Made by a program: the position numbers and the translations under genes | In this document: positions 1 through 4,303 of the stretch, piece by piece | Layout: each line of letters opens with the position of its first letter | Numbering within the stretch: the first letter of the stretch is position 1 | The notes under the pieces: model-generated | Told to the model about the DNA's origin: nothing | Databases searched by the model: none | The model's input: the letters and a program-made list of their open reading frames with translations, nothing else | DNA from: DASPKW01 sp038244055 | GTDB lineage: Bacteria; Planctomycetota; Phycisphaerae; Tepidisphaerales; Tepidisphaeraceae | Length of the DNA: 5,948 nt | Assembly: GCA_038244055.1 (NCBI GenBank) | Contig: JBBRTW010000448.1 | Span: forward strand, 1-5,948 | Direction: 5' to 3'

Positions 1-246
1 CACATCGGAGGTGTTGGTGGGAAACAGGCTCCAGTTCGTAGCCGTGTTCCACAGGAAATCGGTGTTGCTGTTGGCGGTCCAGTTCGCCGGCGCGGCCATC
101 GCCGCCGGGTTCGTGGATGTCAAAAGAGAGACCGACATCAGCGCCACAAACAGCGCCCGAAGCCTGGCCGCCCGCAACTTTTTTGCACTGAGCCGACGAC
201 CACCCGAAACGGAACCCGTACCCGTCCACCGATAGAACTTCAGCAT
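1..246 (-). CDS. Secreted protein, N-terminal part only (beta-repeat/autotransporter-associated type suspected)
   Basis: An open frame starts at the ATG at 246-244 and runs without a stop for 82 codons to the left window edge, so only the N-terminus is visible. Residues 1-30 are rich in Arg/Lys. A hydrophobic stretch follows (about 31-44, ALFVALMSVSLLTS), then small residues ending in AMA-AP, which fits signal peptidase I cleavage near residue 51. The presumed mature protein opens with NWTANSNTDFLWNTATNWS and then PTNTSD. This W...TNWS..P...D rhythm is typical of the autotransporter-associated beta-strand repeats of large secreted Verrucomicrobiota and Planctomycetota proteins. The start is supported by GGAGAG at 256-251, four bases upstream of the ATG. 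The n-region is unusually long for a signal peptide. Export is well supported. The family is an inference from about 30 mature residues, and the rest lies outside the window. Confidence 0.72.
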   Translation of the reverse strand, partial: MLKFYRWTGTGSVSGGRRLSAKKLRAARLRALFVALMSVSLLTSTNPAAMAAPANWTANSNTDFLWNTATNWSLFPTNTSDV

Positions 247-250
247 GTCA

Positions 251-256
251 CTCTCC
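251..256 (-). promoter_or_regulatory. Ribosome binding site of the secreted protein gene
   Basis: GGAGAG on the minus strand, followed by TGAC and then the ATG at 246. Spacing from GGAG to the start is 6 nt. This site fixes the start of the left-edge gene, whose long basic n-region might otherwise suggest a later start. Confidence 0.6.
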
Positions 257-361
257 GCTAGTCGGCCAAACGAATGCGTACATCGTTCAGCCGATTCCTC
301 AATAGCAAGCCAGCCCCAATCAACGATGTGAGGGTCTGGCATGAGTTAGAATACCCCAGCC

Positions 362-724
362 ATGAGAAAATTTTCCAGTGAAATCGATTCTCTGGAAAAA
401 TTATGTGCCACCCCCAAGACATACGAATTCGTGCTTAGTCAGCCCAAGGTAAGGAGATTGACAGGGAGATCATTGAGGATTCAGTCCCCATCCTTTCTAA
501 TTTTGACCAAAAAATGGCCTGCCGACTATCAAAAACAGATAGGTTTGCCGAACCGGCGAACCACGGATCTTCTTCTATTATTATACAATAACTTGTGGGC
601 TCCCCCTACTTTTTGCTGTTTGTTGAGCGGGCCAGGTTTAACGTTACAGCAAGAGGTTGCCGAGGATGTTAAATTGGGCACACTGCCGAACCTGCACACG
701 TTTCTAACTCGCCATATGTGTTAA
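362..724 (+). CDS. Doubtful hypothetical ORF, 120 aa, unrecognised
   Basis: A 120-codon ATG-to-TAA frame, opposite in strand to all confident genes. I recognise no family. It has a basic N-terminal half, a short leucine run (TTDLLLLLYNNLW, about 68-80), a Cys pair (FCCLL, about 84-88) and no clear signal peptide or motif. No Shine-Dalgarno precedes the ATG; the upstream bases read ATACCCCAGCC. The base composition is AT-rich compared with the neighbours. It may be a chance ORF in non-coding DNA, a decayed gene, or a recently acquired orphan gene. Length alone does not decide it, because 120 stop-free codons can occur by chance. I list it only so that it can be tested by homology. Confidence 0.2.
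   Translation: MRKFSSEIDSLEKLCATPKTYEFVLSQPKVRRLTGRSLRIQSPSFLILTKKWPADYQKQIGLPNRRTTDLLLLLYNNLWAPPTFCCLLSGPGLTLQQEVAEDVKLGTLPNLHTFLTRHMC
542..562. repeat. Short inverted repeat (9-bp stem, 3-nt loop)
   Basis: GGTTTGCCG (542-550), loop AAC, CGGCGAACC (554-562). The arms match at 8 of 9 positions, and the mismatch is a U-G wobble in the plus-strand RNA. It lies inside the doubtful 362-724 ORF and is followed by a T-rich but interrupted stretch (TCTTCTATTATTA), so it is not a clean terminator. Confidence 0.4.
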
Positions 725-801
725 ACAAATCAGGCGAGGGTAAATAGGTGAGATTCGGGGCGTTTTCAGCAGGCATTTTCATCGGATCGAAAAGCCGTCG
801 T

Positions 802-3225
802 TCAACGCTTCCTTTTTCCGCGCTGCTTTGACTTCAGGTTGCGCTTTGAACCGCCCGCGGGGCCGCGGCGGTGATGGACTAGCAGGGGGCGCTTTTCCTT
901 GCCTGCTTTATTCCCCGGCCTGGGCCTGCCGCCGGCTTTTCCGCCGCCGACTCGGGCTCCGCCGACTTTCTCGCCGGGTTTGGCTTTGATCACGCCGCCG
1001 GTGGATCGGCCCATGAGTTCGGCGATGGCGAGGTTCAATTCGCGCCTGGCTTCATCGACCGCGACGACGGTGACTTTGCAGGTGTCGCCGATGCCGATGC
1101 GCGTGCCGGTGCGCTGGCCGACGACTTTGCCGGCGCGCTCGTCCACATCCCACCAGTCATCCATCAGGTTTTCGTAGCGGATCAGACCATCCACCAGATA
1201 GCGGCTGATCTGGATGAAGATGCCGAAGTTGGTGATGCCGGTGATGACGCCATCGAACACATCGCCGATATGGTTCTTAAGCAGTTCGAGGATCTTGACC
1301 TGTTTAAGCTCGCGCTCGGCATCGGCCGAGCGGCGCTCGGTGTAGCTGATGTGCTTGCCGATCTTGAGCAGGTCATCGTAGGAGTGGACCATCGCGCCCT
1401 CCTGTTCGAGGCGGACGCCTTTGACGCGCCGGGAAGAACCGGCCGAGGCGCCGATGGCCTTGAAATAGGCATCGAGCAGGCGATGCACGGTCAGATCGGC
1501 ATAGCGGCGGATGGGCGAGGTGAAGTGGGCATAGTGCTCGCTGGCCAGGGCGTAGTGGCCGACCACTTCGGGGGAATATTCAGCGCGGTTGAGGCTTTTC
1601 AGGACCGCGAGGTTGATGGCGTAGGACTCGGGCTTGCCCTGGACGGCCGCGAGGAGTTGCTGGATGGCATTGCGATCCAGCACCTTGGGGAGCTTGTAAC
1701 CGCTGACGGTCACGAAATGGCGCATGCGCTCCGAGCCATCGACATCCGGGGCCGGGTGAACCCGGCGGAGGAATGGCACCTGGATGGCATCGAGCAGGCG
1801 GGCAACCGCCTCGTTGGCCTCGACCATGAACATCTCGATCAGCGTGTGGGTGAAGCTGGTATCCTCGGCCTCCGCGCCGATGACTTTTCCTTCTTCATTG
1901 AGCTTGAGCTCGACCACGGGCAATTCGAGATTGATCTGGCCCTGGCCCTTGCGGCGCTTCTGGAGCCTTTTGGCGAGTTCATTCATTTCATCGATGAGTT
2001 TGACAACTTGCGGCTCGTAATCGGAGAGCTTGCGGTCGCCATCGGGGTGGGGAACCACTTCGGCGCGGTCGATGATCGCCTGGGCCTCGCGATAGCGGAG
2101 TCGCTTGGCGGATTTGATGATCGTGTTGGCGAAGCGCGTGCTGACGGGGTTGGCTTTGTCGTCGTAGCGGATGAAGGCGCTCTTGCAGAGGCGAGGCACG
2201 CCTTCCTGGAGGGAGCAGACACCGTTGGACAGAATCTCCGGCAGCATCGGAATGACGTGGCCGGGGAAATAGGTGCTGTTGCCGCGCTTTTTGGCCTCTT
2301 CATCCAGCGGCGAGCCGGGCGGAACGAAGTAGGAGACATCGGCGATATGCACGCCCAGTTCCCACTCGCCATTTTCAACCTGGCGCAGGCTGATGGCATC
2401 ATCGTAGTCCTTGGCATCATCGGGGTCGATGGTGCAAATCACCTCTTCGGTGAGGTTGAAGCGTTGGCCCATCTCGGTTTGCGGATCGAAGGAATCGACC
2501 GATTGCCGGGCCTGGTCGCGCACCGACTCGGGAAACTCGGCCGGGAGATTGAACTGGACGATCACGCTCTTGAGATCGACATCCTTCTCGCCCGCGCCGC
2601 CGAGGACTTCGGTGATCACGCCCTGTGCGGGAGTGCCCTCATCATCGGGGTAGGTGGTGAGCTCGATGACGACTTTGGTGCCGGGCTTGATGTAGCGCGT
2701 GGCCGCATCGGGGGCCTGGATCGGCTGGAGGAGCGAATTGCCATCGGGCAGGACGACCCATGCGCCGGCGACTTTGGCAAGCGTGCCGACGAAGCGCTTC
2801 TGGGAGCGCTCGATGATTTCGATGATCCGGCCTTCGCAGAGGGTTCGGCCTTCACCCGGCCGGCGGCTGAGGATTTTGGCGCGGACGATATCGCCGCTGA
2901 TCGCGCCGGCATTCTGGCCGCGCGGGACGTAGAGGTCCTCGTGGGTGGTGGGGTCGGTGGGGACGACGAACCCGAAACCCCCCTTCTTGGCCTGGTAGGT
3001 GCCGACGAATTCATCGGCCTTGGCCTTCTGGCTGGGGACGACGAGCGTGCCCCCTGAGCCGAGGGCGACGCGGCCCTGGTGCATGAGTTCGCGGAGCGCA
3101 TCGCGGAACCCGCCGTAATGCTCGTCCTGGTGGACATCGAGTTCGCGCGCCAAATGGCGCGGTCGCTGGGGTTGATAGTTGTCGGCTTCGAGCCGTTCGA
3201 TGATCTTTTTCTGTAGGTCAGACAT
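802..3225 (-). CDS. rnr: Ribonuclease R (RNase II/RNB-family 3'-5' exoribonuclease)
   Basis: An 807-aa protein, close to E. coli RNase R (813 aa). It is a processive, Mg2+-dependent cytoplasmic 3'-5' exoribonuclease that degrades structured RNA and takes part in mRNA decay and rRNA quality control. In order it shows: an N-terminal winged-helix-like region (about 1-65); cold-shock domains (about 70-245, including GGFGFVVP at 82-89 and EDLYVPRG at 96-103); the RNB catalytic domain (about 255-585); an S1 domain (about 653-736, GVITGITNFGIFI); and a Gly/Lys/Arg-rich tail (about 741-807). The signature IDPDDAKDYDDA places the metal-binding aspartates at D267, D273, D275 and D276. Y319 (NSTYFP) occupies the position expected for the RNA-clamping tyrosine. 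HFTSPIRRYADL (567-578) carries the conserved arginines, and ERRSADAER lies at 630-638. All key residues are intact. No clear Shine-Dalgarno precedes the ATG (GATTCTCAAGATAC), but the start MSDLQKKIIERL fits the family. It appears to be monocistronic. Confidence 0.97.
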   Translation of the reverse strand: MSDLQKKIIERLEADNYQPQRPRHLARELDVHQDEHYGGFRDALRELMHQGRVALGSGGTLVVPSQKAKADEFVGTYQAKKGGFGFVVPTDPTTHEDLYVPRGQNAGAISGDIVRAKILSRRPGEGRTLCEGRIIEIIERSQKRFVGTLAKVAGAWVVLPDGNSLLQPIQAPDAATRYIKPGTKVVIELTTYPDDEGTPAQGVITEVLGGAGEKDVDLKSVIVQFNLPAEFPESVRDQARQSVDSFDPQTEMGQRFNLTEEVICTIDPDDAKDYDDAISLRQVENGEWELGVHIADVSYFVPPGSPLDEEAKKRGNSTYFPGHVIPMLPEILSNGVCSLQEGVPRLCKSAFIRYDDKANPVSTRFANTIIKSAKRLRYREAQAIIDRAEVVPHPDGDRKLSDYEPQVVKLIDEMNELAKRLQKRRKGQGQINLELPVVELKLNEEGKVIGAEAEDTSFTHTLIEMFMVEANEAVARLLDAIQVPFLRRVHPAPDVDGSERMRHFVTVSGYKLPKVLDRNAIQQLLAAVQGKPESYAINLAVLKSLNRAEYSPEVVGHYALASEHYAHFTSPIRRYADLTVHRLLDAYFKAIGASAGSSRRVKGVRLEQEGAMVHSYDDLLKIGKHISYTERRSADAERELKQVKILELLKNHIGDVFDGVITGITNFGIFIQISRYLVDGLIRYENLMDDWWDVDERAGKVVGQRTGTRIGIGDTCKVTVVAVDEARRELNLAIAELMGRSTGGVIKAKPGEKVGGARVGGGKAGGRPRPGNKAGKEKRPLLVHHRRGPAGGSKRNLKSKQRGKRKR

Positions 3226-3429
3226 GTATCTTGAGAATCCTAATGTGTCCCGGGTTGCGGGAGAAACTTGTAAAAGGGTGAAAGGGGATGGTTGGGAAGG
3301 AAAATAGACTGATTGAGTGTGGGAGTGAGTGTCGGGGCGGATGGGAATGGCCGCAAGCGGCGGGGGTGGATGTTGGGGTTGGGTTTGTTTGGCTTTGTAG
3401 GGTTAATGTGGAATTGCGATGTTGAGAAT

Positions 3430-3459
3430 GGGACATTCCGGGACATTCCGGGACATTTG
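3430..3459. repeat. Three tandem copies of a 10-bp unit, GGGACATTCC
   Basis: The copies are GGGACATTCC at 3430-3439, GGGACATTCC at 3440-3449 and GGGACATTTG at 3450-3459. The first two are exact and the third differs in its last two bases. The unit length is close to one DNA helical turn, so each copy presents the same face. It lies about 205-235 bp upstream of the rnr start. It could be a regulator-binding array or simple replication-slippage DNA; the sequence alone does not decide. Confidence 0.75.
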
Positions 3460-3502
3460 GGGCATCAATGAGGGGAATTTTGGTCGAATTCCCGTGCCTT
3501 GA

Positions 3503-3509
3503 AAGGAGG
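3503..3509 (+). promoter_or_regulatory. Near-perfect Shine-Dalgarno sequence before a GTG mini-ORF
   Basis: AAGGAGG, within GAAAGGAGGT, is an almost complete complement of the 16S rRNA 3' end. It is followed after 7 nt by GTG at 3517. The confident genes in this window have weak or moderate sites, or none, so this is the strongest ribosome-binding sequence present. It lies on the strand that has no confident gene. Confidence 0.5.
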
Positions 3510-3516
3510 TGGCACA

Positions 3517-3558
3517 GTGAGGCGGGCCTCGCGGCCGTTGGCATGTAAGTGGAGATAA
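3517..3558 (+). CDS. Candidate 13-residue leader-like peptide (unrecognised)
   Basis: GTG at 3517 opens a 13-codon frame ending in TAA at 3556-3558, with predicted peptide MRRASRPLACKWR. It is strongly basic (five Arg or Lys, no acidic residue). The case for translation is the optimally spaced AAGGAGG at 3503-3509. A short GC palindrome (GGCCTCGCGGCC) lies within the coding part and could form a small stem. No larger ORF with a recognisable product follows on the plus strand, so there is no obvious gene for it to regulate. It could be a real small protein or leader peptide, the remnant 5' end of a lost gene, or a chance SD-like sequence in a G-rich region. Confidence 0.3.
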   Translation: MRRASRPLACKWR

Positions 3559-3619
3559 TATCAGATGTTAAATTCCCCTGCATGGTTAGTTCCCCGCCTA
3601 GCCCGAATAATTCAGATGA

Positions 3620-3650
3620 ACCACGAAAAACACGAAGGGCACGAAGAAGA
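3620..3650 (+). repeat. Left 31-bp inverted arm
   Basis: It begins ACCACGAAAAACACGAA and then reads GGGCACGAAGAAGA. Internally it is a run of roughly 9-10-base CACGAA-containing units (CCACGAAAAA, CACGAAGGG, CACGAAGAAG), so the arm itself looks built from a short degenerate repeat. Confidence 0.75.
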
Positions 3651-3730
3651 CCGGAGAAGAGTAGAAATTTAATTTGCGCAACGTGCGTTCACTATTTACC
3701 GACTTTTTGACTGTAAGTCCTTTGGTTCAA

Positions 3731-3761
3731 TCCTCTTCGTGCATTTCGTGTTTTTCGTGGT
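3731..3761 (-). repeat. Right 31-bp inverted arm
   Basis: Read on the minus strand from 3761, it begins ACCACGAAAAACACGAA and then reads ATGCACGAAGAGGA. It differs from the left arm at positions 18, 19 and 29 only. Confidence 0.75.
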
Positions 3762-3947
3762 GAATACTCTGGGCTGGATTGCTGCCCTTGGATTGGGTTC
3801 GTTCGGTAATTTTCACTTTTCGGAACTGCTCATGGGTCCGGGGAGCCTATTTGCTGGCCCCGTTGATGCGCCCTCAACGAGAGGGGGCGGGGGAGTCTGA
3901 CAGGGAAAATTCTGGTTTGGGTCAACTCCCCGGCAATTCGGCTTCAC
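3762..3947. other. Intergenic stretch with competing hairpins
   Basis: No gene is supported here. At 3858-3887 two stem-loops share bases. CGTTGA (3861-3866) pairs with TCAACG (3874-3879) across a 7-nt loop, and CCC at 3858-3860 can extend it past a 3-nt bulge. Alternatively, CCCTC (3871-3875) pairs with GAGGG (3881-3885) across AACGA. Only one can form at a time. The following GAGGGGGCGGGGGAG is G-rich. It resembles a worn copy of the GC-rich intergenic repeats common in such genomes. I see no partner gene downstream on the plus strand. Confidence 0.35.
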
Positions 3948-3971
3948 GGGTAAGGCCCTGAGGCCTTACCC
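3948..3971 (-). terminator. Perfect hairpin 22 bp past the NIL gene stop (probable terminator without U-tract)
   Basis: GGGTAAGGCC (3948-3957) and GGCCTTACCC (3962-3971) are exact reverse complements around a 4-nt loop, giving a 10-bp GC-rich stem. It lies 22 bp downstream of the NIL-protein stop codon on the minus strand, where the transcript of 3994-5626 would be expected to end. Neither side has a T-run, so a classical intrinsic terminator is not shown. It may be a U-tract-less terminator, an RNA 3'-end stabiliser, or a REP-like palindrome. Confidence 0.45.
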
Positions 3972-3993
3972 ATGCCACCCAACATGACCCCGC

Positions 3994-4254
3994 TTATCCT
4001 TCTACGACGGATTTCTCGATGGGTTCGACGGTTACCCCTCTGGATCGGATGAAATCGATGGCGGCTTGAACTTCATCGGCTTTGCCGGTGAGCAGGACGG
4101 CCATGATGCCGATGTCCGCGCGGACGGAGGCCTGGCGGATGTCGAAGCTGACATCGGGGTACTTGCGGGACATTTCCCAGATGATCGGCTGCTCGACCTG
4201 GCTTTGGGTGGGGAAGGTGAACCAGCAGCGTTTAGAGACTTTGGAGTCGGGCAT
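3994..4254 (-). CDS. Small stand-alone NIL-domain protein
   Basis: An 86-aa product, MPDSKVSKRCWFTFP... to ...EKSVVEG. It matches the NIL (ferredoxin-like, ACT-related) fold pattern in order: first strand CWFTFP (9-14), helix QPIIWEMSRKYPDVSFDI (about 21-38), RQASVRADIGIMAVLLTG (about 39-56, the characteristic middle strands) and the final helix/strand DEVQAAIDFIRSRGVTVEPIE (about 59-79). NIL domains are best known at the C-terminus of the methionine ABC transporter ATPase MetN, where they bind methionine, and fused to 4Fe-4S ferredoxins. Here the domain stands alone, so its ligand and partner are unknown. The frame is open upstream to an ATG at 4356, but that extension overlaps the oxidoreductase gene and reads as non-family sequence. 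ATG at 4254 or 4269 is preferred, and neither has a clear Shine-Dalgarno. The start is 49 bp downstream of the oxidoreductase stop on the same strand, so co-transcription is possible. Confidence 0.8.
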   Translation of the reverse strand: MPDSKVSKRCWFTFPTQSQVEQPIIWEMSRKYPDVSFDIRQASVRADIGIMAVLLTGKADEVQAAIDFIRSRGVTVEPIEKSVVEG

Positions 4255-4303
4255 AAGGGCCGCAATCATACACAGACTAACGCATCGTGGGTATGAGGCG
4301 GCA

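Larger units (their letters stand above)
247..801. other. Low-GC spacer between rnr and the secreted protein gene
   Basis: 555 bp separate the rnr stop from the start of the secreted protein gene. The sequence is visibly AT-richer than the flanking genes: a hand count over 361-720 gives about 46% G+C, against roughly 58% in a sampled line of rnr. It contains one doubtful plus-strand ORF (362-724) and a short inverted repeat (542-562). The promoter of the secreted gene should lie in the 247-360 part, but I cannot pick a convincing -35/-10 pair. TATAAT occurs on the minus strand near 585-590 without a recognisable -35. No intrinsic terminator with a U-tract is visible immediately after rnr. Confidence 0.6.
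3226..3619. other. Upstream region of rnr, strongly strand-asymmetric (G-rich plus strand)
   Basis: No convincing protein gene is visible. From about 3240 to 3480 the plus strand is G-rich, with many GGG/GGGG/GGGGG runs (for example around 3276-3300 and 3358-3387). The rnr leader transcript would therefore be C-rich and poor in G. The frames open on the minus strand here encode only low-complexity Pro/Thr/Ser/Asn sequence and are not credible genes. Within the region lie the 10-bp tandem repeat (3430-3459) and a plus-strand strong-SD mini-ORF (3503-3558). I could not identify the rnr promoter with confidence. Confidence 0.5.
3620..3761. mobile_element. Small inverted-repeat element (MITE/REP-like), no transposase
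   Basis: Two 31-bp arms, 3620-3650 and 3731-3761, are reverse complements at 28 of 31 positions. Both begin with the 17-base core ACCACGAAAAACACGAA and continue with CACGAAGA-type sequence. The 80-bp interior (3651-3730) is AT-richer and has no ORF of note. The left arm read in one frame gives NHEKHEGHEE, a repetitive pattern I recall from dispersed intergenic repeats in many environmental bacterial genomes, including Verrucomicrobiota. I could not confirm this here. No target-site duplication is obvious next to the arms, so mobility is an inference from the arms alone. A long stem-loop in RNA is equally compatible with the sequence. Confidence 0.6.

Noticed and set aside
1270..3057. 595-codon open frame on the plus strand opposite rnr
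   Set aside because: It lies entirely antisense to an unmistakable RNase R gene. Its translation is Gly/Ala/Asp/Leu-rich without recognisable domains, as expected for the mirror frame of a GC-rich gene.
3500..3516. Possible 16S rRNA 3' end on the minus strand (CCACCTCCTTT)
   Set aside because: Only the anti-Shine-Dalgarno-like core matches. The preceding conserved GGATCA of 16S rRNA is absent and no rRNA sequence flanks it.
3218..3583. 121-codon minus-strand frame upstream of rnr
   Set aside because: The sequence is low-complexity Pro/Thr/Ser/Asn caused by the C-rich strand. It overlaps the start of rnr and has no family resemblance.
3565..3672. 35-codon plus-strand ORF including NHEKHEGHEE
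   Set aside because: Its second half is simply the translated left arm of the inverted-repeat element, and no Shine-Dalgarno is suitably placed.
3702..3745. tRNA-like fragment (GACTGTAAG followed by GGTTCAATCC)
   Set aside because: It looks like a Tyr anticodon loop plus a T-loop, but the T-stem does not pair beyond two positions, the anticodon stem is mismatched, and no D-arm or acceptor stem is present.
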